Positions 7,428 through 15,346 of a stretch of 28,546 nucleotides of DNA are shown here, in pieces. How positions within the stretch are numbered: the first letter of the stretch is position 1; the number at the start of each line of letters is the position of its first letter. Origin of the DNA: Pedobacter sp. UBA4863 (GTDB lineage: Bacteria > Bacteroidota > Bacteroidia > Sphingobacteriales > Sphingobacteriaceae). The notes under the pieces were generated by a model. That model ran no database searches. It was not told where the DNA came from and was given only the letters and a program-made list of their open reading frames with translations. A program made the translations under genes and the position numbers. The DNA lies in the NCBI RefSeq assembly GCF_002399615.1, contig NZ_DHDZ01000020.1, positions 8,848 through 37,393 on the forward strand, in the 5' to 3' direction.

Positions 7428-8657
7428 TTGGAATATTTAAAGATTATTGCATTTACACATCAACAAATTGACCTAAAAGCTTTAGGGAAATTAGTTATAT
7501 GTGAGCAAACATTGGAAGATAGGTTGCGTAATATCCAATCTGATTTGAATATCAAAGAGATATTTTATGTAGGTACCTGTAATCGAGTAGAATTTGTTTT
7601 TACATCTGCAGCGCAATTAAACGAAGCATTTATTGCTAAATTTTTGCATGTACTTGATATGGGCCTTCCAGAAGAGTATATGGAACAGTTTATAGCTAAT
7701 GTTTCTACTTATGAGCAAGGCGAAGCTTTTAATCACTTATTACGTACTTCGTGCTCTTTAGAAAGTTTAGTGGTTGGGGAGAAAGAAATTTTAGGACAAG
7801 TACGTAAGGCCTACGAAGCTTGCCAAAAGGCGGGTTTTACTGGCGATTATATGCGTATGATTATGAACCGTGTGGTGAAAACAGCGAAAGAAGTTTATAC
7901 GCATACCAATATCTCAAGAAACCCGGTTTCTGTGGTTTCTTTGGCTTATAGAAAATTACGCGAATTAAATATGTGTGCAAACTCTCGTTTGCTAATTATT
8001 GGCGCAGGCGAAACCAATAATAATATTGCACAATATCTAAAAAAGCACAAATACTCTAATTTCTCTGTGTTCAATAGAACAATGGAAAAAGCAGAAAGCT
8101 TGGCTAAAGAATTAAACGGAAGGGCTTTTCCTTTAACCGAACTAGCTAATTACAAAGCGGGGTTTGATGTAATTATTACCTGTACTGGTGCAACACAACC
8201 CATATTAACTTCAGAAATTTATACGAGCTTGCTTAACGGCGATACTGGCAGAAAGGTAATAGTAGATTTAGCGGTGCCAAATGATACAGCATTAGAAGTT
8301 AGGGAGAACTTCCCTATCCACTACATTGAAGTAGAATCGCTAAAAGAAGTTGCTCGTAAAAATATTCAAGAACGTTACGATGAATTGGTTAACGCAGAAC
8401 ATATCATCGAAGAAAATATTAAAGAATTTGATGCTGTATTGCGTCAGCGAAGAGTTGAGTTGGCAATGAGCGAAGTGCCTAAAAAAATCAAGGAGATTAA
8501 AGAAAAGGCGGTTAACACTGTGTTTGCAGACGAAATAAATGCGCTTGATGACGAAGCAAAAGCTGTTTTAGAACAAGTGATGAACTACATGGAAAAGAAA
8601 TACATTAGTGTTCCCATGGTAATGGCTAAAGAAATTTTAGTAAAGAAAAGTTCGTAG
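7428..8657 (+). CDS. hemA: Glutamyl-tRNA reductase
   Basis: The first enzyme of the C5 heme pathway: it reduces glutamyl-tRNA(Glu) to glutamate-1-semialdehyde with NADPH. With the TTG start at 7428 the protein has 409 residues. The catalytic Cys is residue 51 in GTCNR; the signature SLVVGEKEILGQV spans about 113-125; the NADPH-binding GAGETN is at 191-196; a helical C-terminal dimerisation region closes it. I chose TTG 7428 because MEYLKIIAFTH is the usual N-terminus and a -7 promoter box (7392-7399) lies between it and the upstream TTG at 7383. It opens a heme cluster; hemC-hemD follows after 130 bases and produces later intermediates. The gap has a direct repeat, CAAATTTTC at 8727-8735 and 8751-8759. 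Confidence 0.95.
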   Translation: MEYLKIIAFTHQQIDLKALGKLVICEQTLEDRLRNIQSDLNIKEIFYVGTCNRVEFVFTSAAQLNEAFIAKFLHVLDMGLPEEYMEQFIANVSTYEQGEAFNHLLRTSCSLESLVVGEKEILGQVRKAYEACQKAGFTGDYMRMIMNRVVKTAKEVYTHTNISRNPVSVVSLAYRKLRELNMCANSRLLIIGAGETNNNIAQYLKKHKYSNFSVFNRTMEKAESLAKELNGRAFPLTELANYKAGFDVIITCTGATQPILTSEIYTSLLNGDTGRKVIVDLAVPNDTALEVRENFPIHYIEVESLKEVARKNIQERYDELVNAEHIIEENIKEFDAVLRQRRVELAMSEVPKKIKEIKEKAVNTVFADEINALDDEAKAVLEQVMNYMEKKYISVPMVMAKEILVKKSS

Positions 8658-8787
8658 TTAGCAAGCCATAAAAACCTATTAGCACGATGATATTACGACT
8701 GTCAAATAGTCGAATGCTTATGCCATCAAATTTTCAATTCATCACCTCGCCAAATTTTCTTATTTTAGCCTAAAATCTTATTATATA

Positions 8788-10368
8788 GTGAAAAAAGTAA
8801 TTATCGGAACCCGCGGTAGTGATTTAGCCCTTTGGCAAGCCAACTACACTAAAGACAGATTAGCCAGCATTGGCATTGAGGCAGAACTAAAAATCATTAA
8901 AACGCAAGGCGATAAAATTCTCAACCTCCGATTGGATAAGTTAGAGGGGAAGGGTTTTTTTACTAAAGAACTTGAAGAAGAGTTAATTAATGGCACTATT
9001 GATATTGCCGTTCATTCGCACAAAGATTTACCAACAACTAACCCGCCAGGTTTAATTATTGCAGCGGTGCCAGAAAGAGAAGATCCGTCAGAATTATTGT
9101 TGATTTTGAAAGATTGTATAGATATAAGCCAAAAGCTTTCGTTGAAAAAAGGAGCAATGGTGGGTACATCATCAAATCGTCGTAAAGCACAATTGTTGGC
9201 ATTAAGATCAGATTTAAACATCGAAGATTTACGTGGTAATGTACCTACACGTATCCAAAAATTACGTGATGAAAATTACGATGCTATTGTTTTGGCAAGA
9301 GCCGGAGTTAACCGTTTAAAGTTAGATTTGAGCGAGTTTCATGTGGAGGTAATTGATCCGATAGAGATGGTGCCTGCACCAGCGCAGGGTGCTTTGGCTA
9401 TTCAAATTAGAGAAAATGATACAGCGCTTTTTAACGAGCTTCAAAAAATAAATGATGCCGCAACGGTAGAAACCATAGCAGTAGAGCGCAAAGTGCTAAA
9501 TCTTTTTGAAGGTGGTTGTCACATGCCTTTGGGTTGTTTCTGTAAAAAAGAAGATGGCGCATTTGAAGTTTGGACATCTAAAGCAGAAACTGCCGAAGAT
9601 TTTCCAGACCGTTTGTTCCTAAGGGCAACCTCAACCGAAGGTTTGGCCGAGAAAATTGTAGCTAAATACGCCATAGAAAGAAAAAAACCAGCTAAGGTGT
9701 TTATTTCAAGAGAAATTGGCGAGCATAGTTATTTTCGTAAAGCTTTAGAAAAGCAAAACATAGCGATAGATGGTCGTTCTTTAATTAGAACCTTCCCAAT
9801 AGTTACGGTGTTAGATGATTTTTTTCTGAAAAATGCCGATTGGATTATGTTTAGCAGTAGAAATGGGGTAGAATACTTTTTTAAGTTAAACCCAGTGCTG
9901 CCTAAAAAGGTGAAGTTTGGGGTAGCAGGCCGTGGTTCTGAAGATTCGTTGCGCAAATGTGGTTACTTAGCAGATTTTGTTGGCGAAGGTGGCGACATTG
10001 AAGAAGTAGCGAGAGATTTTTCTGCAGTAGCCGACGGACAAACGGTGGTTTTTCCACGTGCGCAAGACTCGCTGTTAACCATGCAAAAATTCTTAACGCC
10101 AACAACTAAGGTAATCGATTTGCCAATCTACGAAACCGTAATGGAAGAAAATATTGATGGTTCATCTGCCGAAGTGCTGGTTTTTACCAGTCCGAGTAAT
10201 GTAGATGCTTATTTTGTAGATAATCTGCTAGAACCTGGACAACAAGTAATTGCCATAGGCAACTCAACAGGTAAAAAGTTCGACGAGATGGGTGTGAAGT
10301 ATCTTTTGCCTTACTCGCCAGATGAAATTGGGTTGGCAGAAGCAGTTTTTGGAGTTGAATTGAAATAA
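8788..10368 (+). CDS. hemCD: Fused hydroxymethylbilane synthase / uroporphyrinogen-III synthase
   Basis: A 526-residue bifunctional protein. Residues 1 to about 295 are HemC: GTRGSDLALWQA (8-19), catalytic Asp80 in HSHKDLPT, and the dipyrromethane-cofactor Cys244 in EGGCHMPLG; it polymerises four porphobilinogens into hydroxymethylbilane. From about residue 300 (nt 9688) to the end is a HemD domain (KPAKVFISREIGEHSYFRKA; WIMFSSRNGVEYFF; VLVFTSPSNVDAYF), which cyclises that product to uroporphyrinogen III. The join follows a short basic link, ERKKPAK, with no internal stop or frameshift. The start is GTG 8788, matching the normal HemC N-terminus MKKVIIGTRG. A TATTTTAG at 8761-8768 is a near -7 box. 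Fusion would channel the unstable linear bilane; that benefit is inference. Confidence 0.93.
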   Translation: MKKVIIGTRGSDLALWQANYTKDRLASIGIEAELKIIKTQGDKILNLRLDKLEGKGFFTKELEEELINGTIDIAVHSHKDLPTTNPPGLIIAAVPEREDPSELLLILKDCIDISQKLSLKKGAMVGTSSNRRKAQLLALRSDLNIEDLRGNVPTRIQKLRDENYDAIVLARAGVNRLKLDLSEFHVEVIDPIEMVPAPAQGALAIQIRENDTALFNELQKINDAATVETIAVERKVLNLFEGGCHMPLGCFCKKEDGAFEVWTSKAETAEDFPDRLFLRATSTEGLAEKIVAKYAIERKKPAKVFISREIGEHSYFRKALEKQNIAIDGRSLIRTFPIVTVLDDFFLKNADWIMFSSRNGVEYFFKLNPVLPKKVKFGVAGRGSEDSLRKCGYLADFVGEGGDIEEVARDFSAVADGQTVVFPRAQDSLLTMQKFLTPTTKVIDLPIYETVMEENIDGSSAEVLVFTSPSNVDAYFVDNLLEPGQQVIAIGNSTGKKFDEMGVKYLLPYSPDEIGLAEAVFGVELK

Positions 10369-10405
10369 ACACAGATTGTTAAAATAAGGTAAAGACTTTA
10401 CAAAT

Positions 10406-10440
10406 GACAGAAACATAAGATAATAATGTTTCTGTCTTTG
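10406..10440 (+). terminator. Hairpin terminator after hemCD
   Basis: GACAGAAACAT (10406-10416) and ATGTTTCTGTC (10426-10436) pair perfectly over 11 bp with a 9-base loop, followed by the T-rich TTTGCATTTTTG. It separates hemCD from hemB. Confidence 0.7.
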
Positions 10441-10456
10441 CATTTTTGCACTATTA

Positions 10457-10498
10457 AAAGTCTCAATACTTAATATTCATATCTCAATACTAAAATAT
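10457..10498. repeat. Degenerate heptad array upstream of hemB
   Basis: Consecutive 7-base units CAATACT (10464), TAATATT (10471), CATATCT (10478) and CAATACT (10485) follow each other without gaps, flanked by weaker units. Units 1 and 4 are identical. The last clear unit ends 5 bases before the hemB ATG. Confidence 0.7.
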
Positions 10499-11465
10499 GC
10501 TGCACAGACCACGTAGGCTAAGAAAAAATCCCATTGTAAGAGAAATGGTGGCAGAAACTAAACTGTCAAAAGATATGTTTGTTTATCCGTATTTTGTAGT
10601 GCCTGGGAAAAATGTAAATCACCCTATAGATGCCATGCCTGGTATCAGCCATTTTTCTACCGATACTTTATTAAAAGACATAGAAAAAGGACTAAGCTTG
10701 GGTATAAACAAAATCATGTTGTTTGGCGTAGGCGATCAAAAAAGCGAGGATGCCAAATCGGCCTACGGTGCCAGTTCATTAGTGCCGGTTACGGTAAGGG
10801 AATTGAAGAAACAGTTTGGCGACGATTTATACGTGGTTACTGATGTTTGCGTTTGTTCTTATACCAATCACGGTCATTGTGGTATTATGCACAACGACTA
10901 TGTACAGAATGATGTAACGGTTGATTTGATTGCGAAGATGGCTTTAGCACACTCAGAAGCAGGAGCAGATATGCTTGCACCTTCAGATATGATGGATGGA
11001 CGTGTAGCCGCAATTCGTGAAAAGTTAGATAGTAACGGGTTTGAGAACGTAGCAGTAATGAGCCACGCAACAAAATTTGCATCAGCTTATTATGGGCCTT
11101 TTAGAGAAGCTGCCGATTGTGCACCAAGCAAAGGCGACAGAAAAGCTTACCAAATGGACTTTCGTAACCCAGATGAAGCGCTAAGAGAAGCTCTATTAGA
11201 CGAAGCGGAAGGTGCTGATGTGCTCATGGTGAAACCAGGTTTAGCTTACCTCGACGTAATAGCCAGATTGAAACAAAATACCAATTTACCTATTGCAGTT
11301 TACAACGTATCGGGAGAATACTCGATGATAAAAGCAGCAGCAGAACGAGGTTGGATAGATGAACAAAAAGTAGTAATGGAAACCATGTACGCTTTTGCCC
11401 GTGCTGGTGCCAGTATTATAACTACTTACCACATTAGAGATATTGTAGAGAATAAATGGATGTAA
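10497..11465 (+). CDS. hemB: Porphobilinogen synthase (delta-aminolevulinic acid dehydratase)
   Basis: A 322-residue enzyme that condenses two 5-aminolevulinate molecules to porphobilinogen in the cytoplasm. The Schiff-base lysines are Lys193 (MSHATKFASAYYGPF) and Lys246 (VLMVKPGLAYLDV). The active-site zinc triad is present as Cys118, Cys120 and Cys128 in DVCVCSYTNHGHCG, so this is the zinc-dependent type. The length is normal. It starts at ATG 10497, directly after a heptad repeat array and with no Shine-Dalgarno. It sits after a terminator that closes hemCD and before hemL, so it should have its own promoter; TGTCTTTG at 10433-10440 is one mismatch from a -7 box. Its product feeds the HemC domain encoded just upstream. 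Confidence 0.98.
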   Translation: MLHRPRRLRKNPIVREMVAETKLSKDMFVYPYFVVPGKNVNHPIDAMPGISHFSTDTLLKDIEKGLSLGINKIMLFGVGDQKSEDAKSAYGASSLVPVTVRELKKQFGDDLYVVTDVCVCSYTNHGHCGIMHNDYVQNDVTVDLIAKMALAHSEAGADMLAPSDMMDGRVAAIREKLDSNGFENVAVMSHATKFASAYYGPFREAADCAPSKGDRKAYQMDFRNPDEALREALLDEAEGADVLMVKPGLAYLDVIARLKQNTNLPIAVYNVSGEYSMIKAAAERGWIDEQKVVMETMYAFARAGASIITTYHIRDIVENKWM

Positions 11466-11470
11466 AAGTA

Positions 11471-11549
11471 GTAGGTTATAAGTTTTACGTAATAAGTTGG
11501 ATTTGCACTCTTAAAACGTAAAACCTATAACTTACAACCTATAACTTAA
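11471..11549. repeat. Inverted pair of heptad arrays between hemB and hemL
   Basis: The left half carries 7-base units of the form NTANGTT: GTAGGTT (11471), ATAAGTT (11478), TTACGTA (11485, last base off) and ATAAGTT (11492). The right half carries the complement form AACNTAN five times without gaps: AACGTAA (11515), AACCTAT (11522), AACTTAC (11529), AACCTAT (11536), AACTTAA (11543). The halves fold together: TTATAAGTTTTACGT (11476-11490) pairs with ACGTAAAACCTATAA (11516-11530) at 14 of 15 positions. The array ends 3 bases before the hemL ATG. Confidence 0.85.
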
Positions 11550-11552
11550 AGA

Positions 11553-12854
11553 ATGCAAGATATATCAAGAGCCAAGTCGGCAGAATTGTACGAAAAATCG
11601 AAAACTTATTTCCCTGGGGGAGTAAACTCTCCCGTTAGGGCTTTTAAATCGGTGTATGGCACACCTTTGTTTATTCAAAAAGGCGATGGCCCGTACATTT
11701 GGGATGCCGATGGTAATAAATTTATTGATTTTTGCGCCAGTTGGGGGCCTTTAATTTTAGGACATAACAATGCTAAAATTAGAGAAAAGGTAACCGAAGT
11801 AATGCAAAATGGGATGAGCTTTGGTGCACCAACTGCTTTAGAAAATGAATTGGCAGAGTTGATTATTAAAAACAACCGTTTTGTAGAGAAAATTCGTTTT
11901 ACAAGCTCTGGAACAGAAGCGGTGATGTCGGCAATTCGTTTAGCTAGAGGTTATACGGGCAGAAATAAAATCATCAAATTTGAAGGTTGTTACCACGGAC
12001 ATAGCGATTCGCTGTTGGTAAAAGCTGGCTCTGGCTTGGTTACTTTTGGCGAAACTTCATCGGCAGGTGTGCCTAAGGCATTTGCCGATGAAACTATTGT
12101 AATTGCTTTGAACGATAAGCAAGCAGTAACCCAAGCTTTTGCACAATTTAAAGACGATGTTGCGGCGGTAATTATAGAAGGCATTCCAGCTAATAATGGT
12201 TTGCTTATTCAAGATGCGGATTACGTACAGTTTTTAAACGAAACTTGTACCGCTAATGGTGCTCTGTTAATTTTTGATGAAGTAATTACAGGTTTTAGGG
12301 TAGGTTTTGAAGGTGCTGCTGCTTATTATGGCATCAAGCCTGATATTGTAACCTACGGAAAGATTATAGGCGGTGGTTTGCCGGTGGGCATGTATGGCGC
12401 TTCTAACGAAATTATGGCGCATGTTTCGCCTGATGGTGGCGTTTACCAAGCAGGTACACTTTCGGGCAACCCAGTGGCTATGGCGGCGGGTATTGCTGCA
12501 CTAACCATTTTAAGTAGAAATGGTTTTTACGAAGAATTAAATGCCAAAGCACAGGCTTTTATAAACGATATTAAAGCCCATGTGGCTACTAAAGGTTACC
12601 AATTGAAGATATTTACCGTTGGCTCTATTTTCTGGTTCGCTTTTACCGATAAAGACATTAAAACTGCCGAGGCTATTGACCCAGCAAGTATGGAGAAATT
12701 TAAAGTGATGCACCGAGAATGTTTAAATAGAGGGGTTTATTTTGGTCCATCGGGTTACGAAGTTGGTTTTGTGAGTGCAGCACATACTAGCGTAGAATTA
12801 GATAGCGCAAAACAAGTGATTTTTGAAGCTTTGGAGGTGGTTTTTGGAGAATAA
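11553..12854 (+). CDS. hemL: Glutamate-1-semialdehyde 2,1-aminomutase
   Basis: A 433-residue PLP enzyme that converts glutamate-1-semialdehyde, the HemA product, to 5-aminolevulinate, the HemB substrate. It has the fold-type I aminotransferase layout: the N-terminal PGGVNSPVRAF (21-31), SSGTEAVMSAIRLARGYTGR (118-137), FEGCYHGHSDS (143-153), the Asp of FDEVITGFR (241-249) and the PLP lysine at Lys270 in TYGKIIGGGLPVG. The length is normal. The start codon is immediately preceded by the heptad-array hairpin, and there is no Shine-Dalgarno. Another heptad array begins at the stop codon. Gene order hemA-hemCD-hemB-hemL keeps the whole route to uroporphyrinogen III on one strand. Identification is certain. 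Confidence 0.98.
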   Translation: MQDISRAKSAELYEKSKTYFPGGVNSPVRAFKSVYGTPLFIQKGDGPYIWDADGNKFIDFCASWGPLILGHNNAKIREKVTEVMQNGMSFGAPTALENELAELIIKNNRFVEKIRFTSSGTEAVMSAIRLARGYTGRNKIIKFEGCYHGHSDSLLVKAGSGLVTFGETSSAGVPKAFADETIVIALNDKQAVTQAFAQFKDDVAAVIIEGIPANNGLLIQDADYVQFLNETCTANGALLIFDEVITGFRVGFEGAAAYYGIKPDIVTYGKIIGGGLPVGMYGASNEIMAHVSPDGGVYQAGTLSGNPVAMAAGIAALTILSRNGFYEELNAKAQAFINDIKAHVATKGYQLKIFTVGSIFWFAFTDKDIKTAEAIDPASMEKFKVMHRECLNRGVYFGPSGYEVGFVSAAHTSVELDSAKQVIFEALEVVFGE

Positions 12855-12894
12855 GGATAAAGGAACAAAGAGCAAGGAACAAAGATTAAGAAGC
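12853..12894. repeat. Degenerate heptad array downstream of hemL
   Basis: 7-base units AAGGATA, AAGGAAC, AAAGAGC, AAGGAAC, AAAGATT and AAGAAGC follow each other from 12853 without gaps. The strongest part is a 14-bp tandem duplication (12860-12887). The first unit overlaps the hemL stop codon. Confidence 0.7.
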
Positions 12895-12907
12895 AAACTA
12901 CTTTCGC

Positions 12908-12991
12908 CGTCATTGCGAGGAACGAAGCAATCTTAAAACGTTGGTTTGTTCTTTCGATAGTTGTAGGATTGCTTCGTTCCTCGCAATGACG
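12908..12991. repeat. REP-like dispersed palindrome (25-bp perfect arms)
   Basis: The arm at 12908-12932 (starting CGTCATTGCGAGG, ending GAAGCAATC) is the exact reverse complement of 12967-12991, with a 34-base loop. I recognise the arm as a very common intergenic palindrome in Sphingobacteriaceae and other Bacteroidota. It may stabilise or terminate the hemL transcript. Confidence 0.85.
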
Positions 12992-12999
12992 AAAATAGA

Positions 13000-13036
13000 A
13001 GCGTGCCCCCCTTTGGAGGGGGTTGGGGGAGGATTT
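13000..13036. repeat. CCCCC/GGGGG-type intergenic repeat fragment
   Basis: GTGCCCCCCTTTGGAGGGGG at 13003-13022, continuing into TTGGGGGAGG, resembles a second dispersed G/C-run repeat common in Bacteroidota intergenic DNA. The recognition is from memory and approximate. Confidence 0.4.
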
Positions 13037-13066
13037 GAGTTTGTGCAGAAATCTAGGTTCACTAAA

Positions 13067-13165
13067 CCCGATTGAAGGGAATCCCGATTTAAGCATAGCA
13101 GTTTGTTCTTTTCAATTGTATGCTTGCTTGTTTCACAGGTTTCATCGGGAGTAACGAAAAGCGGG
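13067..13165. repeat. Imperfect inverted repeat, CCCGAT type
   Basis: The left arm (13067-13092) has CCCGATTGAAGGG then CCCGATTTAA; the right arm (about 13139-13165), read on the opposite strand, has CCCGCTTTTCG then CCCGATGAAA in the same spacing. This looks like a third dispersed repeat family in the hemL-kinase gap. The rest of the gap to 13247 has only a weak -7 box, TAACTTTA at 13216-13223, that may serve the kinase. Confidence 0.4.
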
Positions 13166-13247
13166 ACTGGAATAACCGAAGCATTACATAAACCTGCTTT
13201 TCAAATAAAAATAATTAACTTTAAAAAGCTCTTTTAAGGCTTAGGGT

Positions 13248-14114
13248 ATGAAGAAATCCATTGTCATATTTTACATTTTACTATTTTATGCTTTAGGTCA
13301 GCTCATTAGCTGGGGGGCATTGGTGGTTAAAATAGATGCCAGCCGCATGCCTATGATTATGGGCGAAGGAGCAGTTTTTCTTTTTTTATTGGGTATTGGC
13401 GCATATTTTATCCATGCTTCTATTAAAAAAGAAGATCGTTTAAAAGAACAGCAGCAAAACTTCCTGATGTCTATTACCCACGAGTTAAAATCGCCGTTGG
13501 CTGCAATAAAATTATCGTTGCAAACTATTGTTCGCAGAGAATTAGACAAAGAGCAACGCACGGTTTTGATTAAAAATTCGCTGAAAGACGTAGAACGGTT
13601 GGACGATTTGGTAGAGAATATGTTGTTGGCCACCAAAATTGAAAATAAAACCTATTCTTTTCCTAAAGAACGCTTTGATTTTTCTGAGTTGGTAACTCGT
13701 ATTACCGATAGGTTGCAAATTCATTCATGTGGTTGCGAACAAATTATTTCGGCCAAAATAGAAGAAGACGTAATGATAGAGGGCGATCAATTTGCTTTAT
13801 CATCTGTAGTAACTAACTTGGTAGAAAATGCAGTAAAATATTCGGGAGAATGTGCCGAAATTACAGTAGAGTTGTGCCAAAATGACGGAAAGCCAAAATT
13901 AGTGGTTTCTGATAAGGGCCTGGGCATTCCAGATAGTGAGAAGATGCATATTTTTGATAAATTTTACCGTGTGGGCGATGAAAATGTGCGTAAAAGTAAA
14001 GGCACCGGACTTGGCTTGTTTATTGTTAAGGAAGTATTACAAAACCACGATGCTGATATCAGCATTAAAGATAATGTACCTCACGGTGCAATTTTTGAAG
14101 TAACATTTAATTAA
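13248..14114 (+). CDS. Membrane sensor histidine kinase
   Basis: A 288-residue histidine kinase that would autophosphorylate and pass phosphate to the next gene's product. Two hydrophobic segments (about 4-27 and 36-57) are separated by a loop of roughly ten residues, so there is no sizeable periplasmic sensor domain; the signal is probably sensed in or at the membrane. The dimerisation domain has phospho-acceptor His78 in SITHELKSPLAAIK. The ATPase domain has the N box around NLVENAVKYS (190-199), DKGLGIP (222-228), FDKFYR and GTGLGLF (252-258). A CGC pair occurs at 161-163 between the two domains. It is followed after one base by the response regulator and lies in a heme gene cluster. The kinase is certain; its stimulus is unknown. 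Confidence 0.95.
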   Translation: MKKSIVIFYILLFYALGQLISWGALVVKIDASRMPMIMGEGAVFLFLLGIGAYFIHASIKKEDRLKEQQQNFLMSITHELKSPLAAIKLSLQTIVRRELDKEQRTVLIKNSLKDVERLDDLVENMLLATKIENKTYSFPKERFDFSELVTRITDRLQIHSCGCEQIISAKIEEDVMIEGDQFALSSVVTNLVENAVKYSGECAEITVELCQNDGKPKLVVSDKGLGIPDSEKMHIFDKFYRVGDENVRKSKGTGLGLFIVKEVLQNHDADISIKDNVPHGAIFEVTFN

Positions 14115-14115
14115 T

Positions 14116-14820
14116 ATGTCACAAAAATTAAGAGTATTATTGGTAGAAGACGAAGACCATTTGTTAGATGCCATCAAATTAAACCTAGAATTAGAAGGTT
14201 ATAAAGTTCATGCTGTTAAAGATGGCAAGACCGCACTAAAAGTATTTAAGGAAGAGCGTTTCAACCTAGTAATTTTAGATGTAATGTTGCCAGAAATGGA
14301 TGGTTTTCAAGTATGTGAAACTATTCGCTTAGAAAATATAGAAGTGCCTATTTTGTTCTTAACCGCTAAAAATACCAGCGAAGACAGGGTGATGGGCCTG
14401 AAAAAAGGAGCCGATGATTATTTGGTGAAACCCTTTAACTTGGAAGAGTTAATTTTACGTGTAGGGATTTTAGTGAAACGCAGCTTAAAACCCGATGATT
14501 TAAAAGAACTGAATTCTTATAAAATTGGAGATAAAACCATTTACTTCAACTCTTTTGAATTGAAACAAGATGATGGTACGGTGGTGCCTTTAACTAAAAA
14601 GGAAACCATGTTATTGAAGCTATTGATTGAGCGTAAAAACGAAGCTGTTTCTCGCGAACAAATCCTAGAAACAGTTTGGAATTACGATGTTTATCCTTCT
14701 ACAAGAACGATAGATAATTTTATCCTCACCTTCCGTAAGTATTTTGAGCCAGATCAAAAAAATCCAGTTTATTTCCACTCCATTAGGGGTGTAGGCTATA
14801 AATTTACGGATATCAACTAA
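14116..14820 (+). CDS. OmpR/PhoB-family response regulator
   Basis: A 234-residue DNA-binding response regulator. The receiver domain (about 4-118) has the acidic pocket EDED (11-14), phospho-acceptor Asp55 in LVILDVMLPEMDG, Thr83 and Lys105 in LVKPFN. A winged-helix effector domain follows (about 130-232), with the typical LTKKETMLLKLLIERKNE recognition region and the C-terminal SIRGVGYKF hairpin. The ATG lies one base after the kinase stop and the stop shares one base with the next start (TAATG), so the genes are translationally coupled. It presumably partners the adjacent kinase. Targets are not visible; no repeated operator was found near the neighbouring hem genes. Confidence 0.97.
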   Translation: MSQKLRVLLVEDEDHLLDAIKLNLELEGYKVHAVKDGKTALKVFKEERFNLVILDVMLPEMDGFQVCETIRLENIEVPILFLTAKNTSEDRVMGLKKGADDYLVKPFNLEELILRVGILVKRSLKPDDLKELNSYKIGDKTIYFNSFELKQDDGTVVPLTKKETMLLKLLIERKNEAVSREQILETVWNYDVYPSTRTIDNFILTFRKYFEPDQKNPVYFHSIRGVGYKFTDIN

Positions 14821-15341
14821 TGTATAATAAAACAGGGCGATTTGTTTTGATGGCAATATTTGTCATCGCTGCCTTAGTGAGCTTATATACCAAGCAATAC
14901 CAATTAGCGGCCATATCGCTTATGCTTTTTGGCTTTTTGTTTTGGAGCCATTTTAAACATGGTTCGGTGTTAATGGCTTCTAAATATTTCAAAAACTCCG
15001 ACTATGATAGCGCCGAAAAGTATTTGAATGAAATAAATAATCCTGAAATTTTAACTAAAACACGTCGTGGCTTTTATGAGTTTATGCGTGCTAACATAGC
15101 CCTTAAAAGAGAAAATTACGAGGCCGCAGAGCATCATTTCCAACTGGCCAGCCGTTTCCCTTTAGGTGGTAAAAACGATAAAGCTTTTGTGCTAATTCAC
15201 TTAGCCAACTTAGCACTTCGAAAAAAGGATAGCACCCGGGTATTGGCCTATACAGAGAAAGCTAAAGAATTGGCTACTTCGTCAAGAGCAATAGAAATTA
15301 TAACAAATATAGAGAAAGAGGCCAAGAAACTGGCAAATTAA
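14820..15341 (+). CDS. TPR-like membrane protein
   Basis: A 173-residue protein with two N-terminal membrane segments (about 7-24 and 28-46) and a soluble helical part. That part carries TPR-like repeats: ASKYFKNSDYDSAEKYLNEI (about 54-73), EFMRANIALKRENYEAAEHH (about 84-103) and LIHLANLALRKKDSTRVLAY (about 123-142). The start overlaps the response-regulator stop by one base, and hemE begins 5 bases after its stop, so it is the third gene of a four-gene unit. Because it sits next to a kinase without a sensor domain, it could be an accessory membrane protein for signalling or a scaffold for heme enzymes. That is inference; no family with known function was recognised. Confidence 0.85.
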   Translation: MYNKTGRFVLMAIFVIAALVSLYTKQYQLAAISLMLFGFLFWSHFKHGSVLMASKYFKNSDYDSAEKYLNEINNPEILTKTRRGFYEFMRANIALKRENYEAAEHHFQLASRFPLGGKNDKAFVLIHLANLALRKKDSTRVLAYTEKAKELATSSRAIEIITNIEKEAKKLAN

Positions 15342-15346
15342 GAAAC

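Noticed and set aside
11471..11549. CRISPR array
   Set aside because: Units are 7 bases without spacers; no cas genes are nearby.
12755..13096. 113-residue minus-strand open frame across the hemL end and the repeats
   Set aside because: Most of it is REP-like palindrome and repeat DNA, and the rest is antisense to hemL.
13728..13736. CGC pair in the kinase as a metal or redox sensor
   Set aside because: Two cysteines in a linker between kinase domains are too little evidence.
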